Below, piece by piece: positions 1-5,772 of a DNA stretch of 6,110 bases. This DNA is from Hyphomicrobiales bacterium (GTDB lineage: Bacteria; Pseudomonadota; Alphaproteobacteria; Rhizobiales; Xanthobacteraceae): NCBI GenBank assembly GCA_017304505.1, contig JAFKKQ010000290.1, forward strand, positions 1-6,110. The letters are read 5' to 3'. Within the stretch, counting starts at the first letter, position 1. Each line of letters starts with the position of its first letter. A program made the position numbers and the translations under genes. The notes beneath the pieces are model-generated. The model did not search any database, was not told the origin of the DNA, and saw only the letters and a program-made list of their open reading frames with translations.

Positions 1-10
1 TCCGCAGCGG

Positions 11-37
11 CACCGGCCGGGCGGCCGCCGGCCGGTG
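11..37 (-). terminator. GC-rich hairpin downstream of the RND permease gene
   Basis: Positions 11-20 (CACCGGCCGG) and 28-37 (CCGGCCGGTG) are perfect reverse complements around a 7-base loop, 8 bases beyond the permease stop codon. The placement suits an operon end. No T-run follows on the minus strand, so it is not a canonical intrinsic terminator; it may act as a 3' mRNA stabiliser or with Rho. Confidence 0.4.
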
Positions 38-44
38 GGCAACC

Positions 45-3000
45 TCAGGCTCTGGTTTGGCGCGAAGGCCGCGCGAAGCGGGTCGCGATGGCGGCAAACC
101 ACGCCTGCCGCTTCAGCCGCATCGCCTCAATGGCCATGAGGGCCGCCGGAGTGACAATCAGGGTCAGGATCGTCGCAAAGCCGAGCCCGAACACGATGGC
201 CGTGGAGAGGCTGATCCACCACTGCGTCGCCGGCGCCCCAACCGACACCTCGCGGCTGAGGAACTCGATGTTGACGCCGAATGCGATCGGCAGCACGCCG
301 AGGATCGCGGTCACGGCAGTCAATACCACGGGCCGCGCACGCTCGCGGCACGTCTCCACGATGGCGTCGTAGGCGTTCATGCCTTCGCGCCGCAATCGGT
401 CGTAAGTGTCGATGAGAACGATGTTGTTGTTGACGATGACGCCGGCGTTGGCGATGACGCCGATGCCGGTCATCACCACGCCGAACGGCTGCCCCATGAT
501 GAGCAGACCGAGCAGAACGCCAATCGTCGAGAGCACCACCGCCGACAACACCAGTGCCACCGACGTCAACCGGTTGAACTGCGCCAACAGGATCGCAAAG
601 ATCAGGAAGATCGCGGTGCCGAACGCCTTCATCAGGAACGCCGACGCCTTGGCGCGCTCCTCGTCTTCACCCTTCAATTTCCACGTCACGCCGTTGCCGA
701 GATCAGCCTTCGCCAGTTCCTGCGCAATCTCTTCCTGCAGCTTTGCCGTCTGCACGCCCTGCGCCACGTTGGCCGAGACGGTCATCACGCGGTTGCCCGC
801 CACGCGGTTGATGTAGCCGACGCGCTGGGCTGGAATCCGCTCGACAAAATTGCCGATGGGCACCGATCCGGACGGAGTCTGCACGCGCAACTCGTCGATC
901 TGATCGAGGCTGCGCCGGTCCTCCGGGAAACGCACCAGGATATCGACGGCCTTGTCGCTGCTGGCGGGCCGGTATTCCGTCGCCTTGACGCCGTTGGTGA
1001 CGAGTTGCACCGCCGTCCCAACCGTCGCGGGGTTGGCGCCGAATTTGGCCGCCTCGGCCTGGTTGACCCGAATCTTCCAATCGATGCCGGGCAGCGGCAA
1101 CCCGTCATCCAGGTCGCGGATCTCGCTGCGCTGCGCCAGCATGGCTGCGACCTTCTTGGCCACGGCGGGCAGCACGTCGGGGTCGAGCGCGCCGATCTGC
1201 ACCTGGATCGGCTTGCCGGTCGGCGGCCCGGCGCGTGGCGCGGTCACCTCGACCAGGATGCCGGGAATATCGGCTGTCGCCTCGCGGATTCCGTCCATGA
1301 TCTCGTGCGCCGGCGCGCGCGTGCGCCAATCGCCGAACTCGAACTGAATGACGCCGATGGTGTCTTCGCTGATTTCGTTCGAACCGCGAGGCTGCTCGCC
1401 GACGCGCGTGTAGACCGTCTTCAGGCCTTTCGCCTGCAGCACGCGTTTTTCCACATCGCCAACAAGCTGGTTCTTTTCATCCAGGGAGAGGTTGCCCCGC
1501 GCGTGGACGATCACTTGGCCGTAATCCGGCTCGACCGCCGGAAAGAATTCGACACCGTTGCCGAACTTGCCATAACCGACCTGCACCGCAACGAGGAGAA
1601 AGGCAGCAATGGCCAGCGTCGTACCCGGCCGGCGAAGCGCAAGCCGTACGGTCCGCATATAGAGACCGCTTTCACTGGAGCGGTCGTCGTGCGGATGCGT
1701 CGAGGCTTTCCCGAGCAAGGCGCCCAACGTCGGCGTAAAGAACAACGCAACCGCAAGCGAAGCGGACAGCGTCGCGATCAATGTGATCGGCAGATACTTC
1801 ATGAACTCGCCAACCACGCCGGGCCAGAACAGCAGTGGCGAGAACGCCGCCACGCGGGTCGCGGTCGCGGCGATGACAGGCCCCGACATACGCTTGGCCG
1901 CCTGTGCGTAAGCCTCCTTTGGCGCAACGCCCTCAGCCATCCGGCGCTCGGCAAACTCCGAGACGATGATGGCATCGTCGACCAGCATCCCGACCGCGAG
2001 GATCAGCGAGAACAACACCACGATGTTGACGGTCAGCCCGCCCAATTGCAGCCCAAGGACGCCGGCGAGGAACGAAGCCGGAATCGCGATGCCGATGAAC
2101 AGCGATGCCCGGAATCCGAGCGCGAACAGGATGATGACCGCGACCAGCAGGACACCCGTCGCCACCGAGTTCTGCAGATCGGACAGCATCTGCCGGATGA
2201 CCTTCGACTTGTCCTGGGTGAAGGTCACCTGAACCGCGCCGGGCCAGGTCTTCTGCAGCGTCTCGACCGCCTTCTTCACCCCATCGACGGTTTCGATCAG
2301 GTTGGCGCCCGTGCGCTTCGATACCTCGATCGTCATCGCGGGAAGGCCGTTGACGCGCGTGACCGAGGTCGCGTCCTTGAACGTCGGCTTGATCCGAACC
2401 ACGTCGCCAATGGTGACGGCGGCCCCGCTCGATGCGGCAAGCGGAATCTTGAGCACATCCTGCGGATGCTCGATCAGGCTCGGCACCTTCACGGCAAAGC
2501 GCCCGGTCGGGCCTTCCAGCGCACCGGCGGCGATCAGGCTGTTCGAGGCGTTGAAGCCTGCGATCAACTGATCGAGCGACACGCCGTAGCTTTTCATCAG
2601 CATCGGCTCGGCGATGATCTCGACCGCCTCGTCGCGGGCCCCACGCAACTCCGCCGACAGCACACCGGGGACCTGCTCGATGGTGTTCTTGGCATGCCGC
2701 GCAATCTGCAACATGGTGCGCTCGGGCACTTGGCCTGAGAGCGCCACGACCAGCACGGGATAGAGCGAAAGATTGACCTCCTGAACGCTCGGTTCGTCAG
2801 CATCTTTCGGCAGGTCGCGCTTGGCCTGATCGACCTTGGCCCGCACGTCGGCGAGAGCAGACTTCGAGTCGAAGCCAGCTTCAAATTCAAGCAGGACATA
2901 ACCGCCGCCTTCGTAGGCGGTGGAGCGCATTTCCTTGACGTTGCCGACCGACTTGAGTTGGGTTTCGACCGGCCGCAGCAGCAGCCGTTCGGAGTCCTCC

Positions 3001-3170
3001 GGGCTGATGCCGCGCTGGGTGAGCTGGACATAAACGATCGGAATGCGGACGTCCGGCTCGGCCTCTTTGGGGATCGTCTCGTACGCCACAAATCCCGCCA
3101 GGAGGAGGAATAGCAGCGTCACGACCGTCAATCGTGCGTGACTGATGGCGTAGTCGATCAACCGGGCCAT
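45..3170 (-). CDS. RND-family inner-membrane efflux permease (AcrB/HAE-like)
   Basis: Inner-membrane proton-driven pump subunit that would export small molecules with the membrane fusion protein encoded just upstream. The product is 1041 residues, the usual RND length. It has the duplicated layout: TM1 about 13-30, periplasmic domain about 32-335, TM2-TM6 about 337-482, TM7 about 518-535, second periplasmic domain about 540-843, TM8-TM12 about 845-1010. TM4 carries GMLVDDA with D398 and D399, matching the AcrB proton-relay aspartates. R944 and T951 match AcrB R971 and T978 in a by-eye alignment. TM10 reads VNNNIVLID, so Asn914 stands where AcrB has Lys940. The TM4 motif is of the multidrug (HAE) kind rather than the CzcA heavy-metal kind, but the substrate cannot be told. 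The ATG at 3170 gives the typical short cytoplasmic N-terminus before TM1; the ribosome site is weak (CGGATT about 3177-3182). It is the last gene of the operon, 37 bases after the fusion-protein gene. Family assignment is very secure. Confidence 0.96.
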   Translation of the reverse strand: MARLIDYAISHARLTVVTLLFLLLAGFVAYETIPKEAEPDVRIPIVYVQLTQRGISPEDSERLLLRPVETQLKSVGNVKEMRSTAYEGGGYVLLEFEAGFDSKSALADVRAKVDQAKRDLPKDADEPSVQEVNLSLYPVLVVALSGQVPERTMLQIARHAKNTIEQVPGVLSAELRGARDEAVEIIAEPMLMKSYGVSLDQLIAGFNASNSLIAAGALEGPTGRFAVKVPSLIEHPQDVLKIPLAASSGAAVTIGDVVRIKPTFKDATSVTRVNGLPAMTIEVSKRTGANLIETVDGVKKAVETLQKTWPGAVQVTFTQDKSKVIRQMLSDLQNSVATGVLLVAVIILFALGFRASLFIGIAIPASFLAGVLGLQLGGLTVNIVVLFSLILAVGMLVDDAIIVSEFAERRMAEGVAPKEAYAQAAKRMSGPVIAATATRVAAFSPLLFWPGVVGEFMKYLPITLIATLSASLAVALFFTPTLGALLGKASTHPHDDRSSESGLYMRTVRLALRRPGTTLAIAAFLLVAVQVGYGKFGNGVEFFPAVEPDYGQVIVHARGNLSLDEKNQLVGDVEKRVLQAKGLKTVYTRVGEQPRGSNEISEDTIGVIQFEFGDWRTRAPAHEIMDGIREATADIPGILVEVTAPRAGPPTGKPIQVQIGALDPDVLPAVAKKVAAMLAQRSEIRDLDDGLPLPGIDWKIRVNQAEAAKFGANPATVGTAVQLVTNGVKATEYRPASSDKAVDILVRFPEDRRSLDQIDELRVQTPSGSVPIGNFVERIPAQRVGYINRVAGNRVMTVSANVAQGVQTAKLQEEIAQELAKADLGNGVTWKLKGEDEERAKASAFLMKAFGTAIFLIFAILLAQFNRLTSVALVLSAVVLSTIGVLLGLLIMGQPFGVVMTGIGVIANAGVIVNNNIVLIDTYDRLRREGMNAYDAIVETCRERARPVVLTAVTAILGVLPIAFGVNIEFLSREVSVGAPATQWWISLSTAIVFGLGFATILTLIVTPAALMAIEAMRLKRQAWFAAIATRFARPSRQTRA

Positions 3171-3207
3171 GACGGCAATCCGTTACAATGTGGTCCGTTC
3201 CGCCGGC

Positions 3208-4299
3208 TTAGCGGCTGGCGGCAAGTTCAGTCGCGGCAACCGCGTCGACGCGGTTGCCCTCTCGCACGAAATCCTGGCCTTGAACGATGACGCGCGCGCC
3301 ATCGGACACGCCGGCAAGCCACATGAAACTCTGGTCGTCTTCGACGATCGTTGTCGGCGTGAAGCCAACCTTGCCCTGGCGCTCAACAGTGCGAACGCCG
3401 AGATCGCCCGAAGAAGAAAAGATCAGCGCCGAGCGCGGCACCCGTGTCGCCGGCGTCGGCGCCAGCGGAATGGTCACCTCCGCCGTAATGCCATCCGGGA
3501 TCGCACCGTCGGCGTTCGGCATTTCCACCTCGACGCGATAGGTCCGGGTGGCCGCCACCGCGGACTTGGAGACGTAGCGCACCCGCCCCTGCTTCGTCTG
3601 CCCCGACACCAGCCGGACCTCGGCGGTGTCACCGACACGAATGCTGCCGACCTTGCGTTCCGACACCTCGACAACCGCAAGCATCGGATCGAGCCCGACA
3701 ATATCGGCGACCGACGTGCCGGTGAAAGAGAACGCCGATGTTCCCACCTCGGAGACATTGGTAACGACGCCATCCCACGGCGCGCGGATGACGCCGCGCT
3801 CAAGCTCGGCTTCCGCGCTCGCCAGCCCGGCCTCCGCGGCCTTGAACTGCGCCTCGAGTGTGTTCAGCTCAAGCTTGGGAACGGCATTGATCTGTGCCAG
3901 CCGCCGCTTGGCCTCCAGTTCGATCTGGCGCTGCTCGACCAGCGCTCTGGCTTGGACGACCTGCGCCTCGCGGGCGTCGTCCGACAGGATGGCGATGACA
4001 TCGCCTTTCTTAACGTGCGAGCCGCGATGAACGCGCACCTCGGTCAGAATGCCGCCGGTCCGGGCAAAGGCCGATACCTTGCGATCGGCCTCGGTGCGGC
4101 CGGAAAGCACGAGCTTGCGGCTGTGCGACGCGACGTGCGTTTCGACCACCGCCACCCGGAACGGCTTTTGCGCCTCGGATTCGCTGACGCGGGGTGCGGC
4201 GTCACTCGACCCGTGTTCGCGCGGCAGGATATAGCCCGAAGCAATCCAGAGCACCGCCGCCGCAACCAGCCCGCCGGCGGTGAGATGACGCGCTTTCAT
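3208..4299 (-). CDS. RND efflux periplasmic adaptor (membrane fusion protein, HlyD/AcrA-like)
   Basis: Periplasmic adaptor that would join the downstream RND permease to an outer-membrane channel. The 363-residue product starts with a hydrophobic segment (about 7-24). No lipobox cysteine is seen, so it is probably anchored by an uncleaved N-terminal helix or secreted after signal cleavage, not lipidated as AcrA is. The order is: first half-lipoyl segment about 75-108 (GGILTEVRVHRGSHVKKGD), charged Ala/Glu/Gln-rich coiled-coil hairpin about 109-168, second half-lipoyl segment about 171-202 (IRAPWDGVVT), beta-barrel about 205-280, membrane-proximal domain about 285-363. The open frame extends upstream to 4524, but the ATG at 4299 is chosen because it directly precedes the signal-like segment, has a strong Shine-Dalgarno (AGGAGAGGA, 4304-4312), and overlaps the tetR stop as ATGA. 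Translational coupling to tetR is inferred from that overlap. Confidence 0.94.
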   Translation of the reverse strand: MKARHLTAGGLVAAAVLWIASGYILPREHGSSDAAPRVSESEAQKPFRVAVVETHVASHSRKLVLSGRTEADRKVSAFARTGGILTEVRVHRGSHVKKGDVIAILSDDAREAQVVQARALVEQRQIELEAKRRLAQINAVPKLELNTLEAQFKAAEAGLASAEAELERGVIRAPWDGVVTNVSEVGTSAFSFTGTSVADIVGLDPMLAVVEVSERKVGSIRVGDTAEVRLVSGQTKQGRVRYVSKSAVAATRTYRVEVEMPNADGAIPDGITAEVTIPLAPTPATRVPRSALIFSSSGDLGVRTVERQGKVGFTPTTIVEDDQSFMWLAGVSDGARVIVQGQDFVREGNRVDAVAATELAASR

Positions 4300-4919
4300 G
4301 AGGTCCTCTCCTGCCCCGCGCCGGCGGCCCGGCTGCGCAACATGTGCCTGGTGATGTCCATGAACACGGGAATGAGGGCGTCGGCTTTGAAGTGAGGGTC
4401 GAGCGCACGACGCCACCAGACGCCATCGGCGATGATGATCAGCATGTCCACAGCGCCTTCGATGTCGGCATCCTTGGCGATGTCGCCGCGCTCGGCAGCG
4501 GCCCGGAACAGGTCCACGAGCCACTTGCGGACATCGGCGTCGAAGGCGGCCGAGATGCGCGCGATCTCGGGATCGCGCCGCGCCTCCGACATCACCTCAG
4601 TGCACAGCTTCACCTGCTCGATCGAGCGCTCGGTGAAGTGATGGTGCGCCATGCCCTCGAGCAGGGGGAACAAGCCATGAGACAGATCCGCCTGCGCGAA
4701 TTCCTGCGCCACCTCGGCGCGGTCACGCTCGGCAATGCCGGCGATGATCGCCTCTTTCGATGGGAAATAGCGATAGAGGTTGCCGGGGCTCATGCCCGCC
4801 TCGACACAAATCTCGTGCATCGATGTCTTGTGGAAGCCCGAGCGCACAAAGCAGCGCTGCGCGGCGGCGAGAATCTCGTCGCGGCGGTCGGATTGCCTCT
4901 GGACGTTGGCCCGCGCCAT
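4296..4919 (-). CDS. TetR/AcrR-family transcriptional regulator of the efflux operon
   Basis: Probable ligand-responsive repressor of the efflux operon it heads. The 207-residue product has the TetR N-terminal DNA-binding domain at about residues 14-62: ILAAAQRCFVRSGFHKTSM, then the helix-turn-helix around 34-53 ending in SPGNLYRYFPSKEAI, the highly recognisable TetR recognition-helix signature. Residues about 65-207 form the all-helical ligand and dimer domain, which is too variable to predict an inducer. The ATG at 4919 gives a normal 15-residue lead into helix 1. There is no good Shine-Dalgarno in front of it and the next in-frame ATG (residue 34) would destroy the HTH, so 4919 is kept. 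A palindrome at 4944-4963 near the predicted transcription start is the likely binding site, implying autoregulation. The gene's stop overlaps the fusion-protein start by four bases. Confidence 0.93.
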   Translation of the reverse strand: MARANVQRQSDRRDEILAAAQRCFVRSGFHKTSMHEICVEAGMSPGNLYRYFPSKEAIIAGIAERDRAEVAQEFAQADLSHGLFPLLEGMAHHHFTERSIEQVKLCTEVMSEARRDPEIARISAAFDADVRKWLVDLFRAAAERGDIAKDADIEGAVDMLIIIADGVWWRRALDPHFKADALIPVFMDITRHMLRSRAAGAGQERTS

Positions 4920-4927
4920 TGGAGTTA

Positions 4928-4938
4928 TTGCAATGCAA
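4928..4938. repeat. 11-bp perfect palindrome TTGCA-a-TGCAA in the tetR leader
   Basis: Perfect 5-bp arms lie around one central base, 9 bases upstream of the tetR ATG, where a ribosome-binding site would be expected but is not evident. In the transcript the one-base loop is too small for a good hairpin, so a DNA-binding role is more plausible than an RNA one. The short length means chance cannot be excluded. Confidence 0.3.
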
Positions 4939-4943
4939 AGATT

Positions 4944-4963
4944 GAGAGTGAACGTTCGTTCTC
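4944..4963. promoter_or_regulatory. Probable TetR operator (20-bp near-palindrome)
   Basis: The site is an inverted repeat of form GAGA-NN-GAACGTTC-NN-TCTC, with 16 of 20 positions symmetric and a perfect 8-bp core. It lies 25-44 bases upstream of the tetR ATG and just downstream of the predicted -10 box, so a bound dimer would cover the likely transcription start. Size, symmetry and position fit TetR-family operators. Which protein binds it is inferred from proximity. Confidence 0.7.
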
Positions 4964-4967
4964 ATAA

Positions 4968-4997
4968 AAAATACCCGATTATTGGTAATATCGTCAA
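4968..4997 (-). promoter_or_regulatory. Predicted sigma-70-type promoter of the tetR-adaptor-permease operon
   Basis: Reading the minus strand, TTGACG (4997-4992) matches five of six -35 consensus bases. It is followed after 18 bases by TATTTT (4973-4968), a four-of-six -10 match. The start would fall near 4961, inside the palindrome, leaving an mRNA leader of about 40 bases. The region is markedly AT-richer than the flanking genes. The -10 box is imperfect and its exact register is uncertain. Confidence 0.5.
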
Positions 4998-5026
4998 CGG
5001 CGACGATGGCCGATAAGGGGTAATAT
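4975..5026. repeat. Two 17-bp degenerate direct repeats, 35-bp period
   Basis: On the plus strand the pattern CCGAT-NNNN-GGTAATAT occurs at 4975-4991 (middle TATT) and at 5010-5026 (middle AAGG), with 13 of 17 positions identical. The bases around the two copies are otherwise unlike each other, so this is not a simple recent tandem duplication. The 4975-4991 copy fills almost exactly the spacer between the predicted -35 and -10 boxes. It could be a pair of sites for a second regulator, which is inference. Confidence 0.5.
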
Positions 5027-5038
5027 TGCACCGCAATA
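5024..5038. repeat. 15-bp inverted repeat TATTGC-acc-GCAATA
   Basis: Perfect 6-bp arms surround a 3-bp spacer, about 27 bases upstream of the predicted -35 box of the efflux operon and partly overlapping the outer 17-bp direct repeat. It may be an additional protein-binding site. No matching regulator is identified. Confidence 0.35.
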
Positions 5039-5163
5039 GCAAACCCACGGGCCGCGCAAGGCGCTCCAGGCAGAAATTTTCGACCGGACAAAGCGTTGAA
5101 GCCCGCGCCTCCCACAGAGCCATCGGCGGGGGTGGCACCGACACTTATTGTCGAGGCGACAGC

Positions 5164-5186
5164 AAAAATCCGCACCCCGCCATGCG
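5164..5186 (-). terminator. Weak candidate terminator after the DUF2249-DUF59 operon
   Basis: On the minus strand, about 24 bases after the stop of the 74-residue gene, CGCA and TGCG (5186-5183 and 5174-5171) can pair around an 8-base loop and are followed by GATTTTTG, a run of five T. The 4-bp stem is short for an intrinsic terminator, so this is only a candidate. Confidence 0.25.
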
Positions 5187-5209
5187 CAGACGGCCTGCGG
5201 GCGCTCGAC

Positions 5210-5434
5210 TCAGGACACGTGCTTAATCATGCGATGAAGAAACACATTGAACCGCTGCCATGCCGCGGGGTTGCTCTGGCGCACCGCGGCGCAAGCTCGC
5301 CCGGCGAGGCGGCAAGCCGCCTCGGCCTGCCCTGCGGCCGCCAGCGTTTCCAGGCTCGACAGCAGCACCTCCGCGAGCCGCATCGATTCATCCGCGTGCG
5401 CGTGCCGATCCGGCGCGGAAGCGTTCGCGCTCAC
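5210..5434 (-). CDS. Small helical protein of unknown function, third gene of the DUF2249-DUF59 cluster
   Basis: A 74-residue protein whose function I do not recognise. It has no signal peptide, membrane segment or metal motif. After a polar, His/Asp-rich start (residues 1-17) it is an Ala/Leu-rich helical run (about 18-55) containing Cys41 and Cys48, then a conserved-looking tail with NPAAWQRFNVFLHR (55-68). The helix-turn-helix rhythm (LAEVLLSSLETLAAAGQAEAACRLAGRA) is reminiscent of a single TPR-like helical pair, but that is only an impression. The start chosen is GTG at 5434, which overlaps the DUF59 stop as GTGA, mirroring the ATGA junction one gene earlier. The frame is open to an ATG at 5500, deep inside the DUF59 gene, and an internal ATG at residue 18 is the alternative. 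Gene order suggests it serves the same process as the two genes before it. Confidence 0.72.
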   Translation of the reverse strand: MSANASAPDRHAHADESMRLAEVLLSSLETLAAAGQAEAACRLAGRACAAVRQSNPAAWQRFNVFLHRMIKHVS

Positions 5435-5772
5435 CACCCTGCCCCGGATGAAATGCCGAGGTGCTCCTTGGCCTTCTCGGTCATCATCTCCGGCGTCCAA
5501 GGCGGCTCATAGGTCAACGCGACGTCGACGAACTCGACGTCGGAAACAGCCTCGGCGGCATCGAGCGCGCCATCCTTGAGAAAGCCTGTCGCCGGGCAAC
5601 CGCGCGTGGTCGTCGTCATGGTGATATGGGCAACACCGCCGTCTTCGACGGCGATGTCATAAACCAGGCCGAGATCGACAATGTTGTAGCCAAGCTCGGG
5701 GTCGATCACGAGGCGCAGCGCATCCCTGATTCGCTCGGCGAGGCCGGCGGGCGCAACGGTTGTTTCGCTCAT
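5431..5772 (-). CDS. MIP18/DUF59-family iron-sulfur assembly protein (PaaD/SufT-like)
   Basis: A single-domain 113-residue DUF59 protein. Members of this family (SufT, PaaD, eukaryotic CIA2) help mature Fe-S proteins in the cytoplasm; the client here is unknown. Visible marks are the opening helix about 11-22, the hallmark DPELGYNIVDLGLVYDI at 24-40, the strand and loop TMTTTTRGCPAT at 51-62 with the family's conserved cysteine (Cys59), and the C-terminal YEPPWTPEMMTEKAKEHLG at 88-106, which resembles the V-P-W-x-x-x-x-M-S/T-E-x-A pattern of the family. Length matches a stand-alone domain. The ATG at 5772 has a good Shine-Dalgarno (AAGGGGG, about 5782-5788) and overlaps the DUF2249 stop by four bases (ATGA). 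Family is secure. I avoid the name paaD because no phenylacetate genes are visible. Confidence 0.92.
   Translation of the reverse strand: MSETTVAPAGLAERIRDALRLVIDPELGYNIVDLGLVYDIAVEDGGVAHITMTTTTRGCPATGFLKDGALDAAEAVSDVEFVDVALTYEPPWTPEMMTEKAKEHLGISSGAGW

Noticed and set aside
57..2738. 893-codon plus-strand open frame antisense to the RND permease gene
   Set aside because: The translation is rich in Arg, His, Asp and Gln with no recognisable domain or hydrophobic core. It is the mirror of a GC-rich gene whose minus-strand product is an unmistakable RND permease.
3169..4395. 408-codon plus-strand open frame antisense to the adaptor gene
   Set aside because: Arg/His/Asp-rich composition with no domain; it lies across two well-supported minus-strand genes and is explained by GC-rich codon bias.
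4300..4524. Upstream extension of the adaptor reading frame to 4524
   Set aside because: The extra 75 residues are Arg-rich and lie entirely inside tetR. The start at 4299 has a strong Shine-Dalgarno, an ATGA overlap and a signal-like segment right after it.
4344..4967. 207-codon plus-strand open frame opposite tetR
   Set aside because: It is complementary to the TetR gene, crosses its operator region, and shows no domain of its own.
5041..5160. Possible small gene or small RNA in the intergenic stretch
   Set aside because: Short open frames occur, but none has a ribosome site or convincing composition, and no clear promoter-plus-terminator pair is visible.
4723..5175. 150-codon minus-strand open frame spanning the intergenic region and the 5' part of tetR
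   Set aside because: It overlaps tetR in another frame, has no domain, and would run through the promoter and operator region.
5096..5512. Plus-strand open frame of 138 codons across the intergenic region and the small gene
   Set aside because: The composition is Arg/Pro/His-rich and it is antisense to the coupled DUF59 and 74-residue genes; no supporting start signal.
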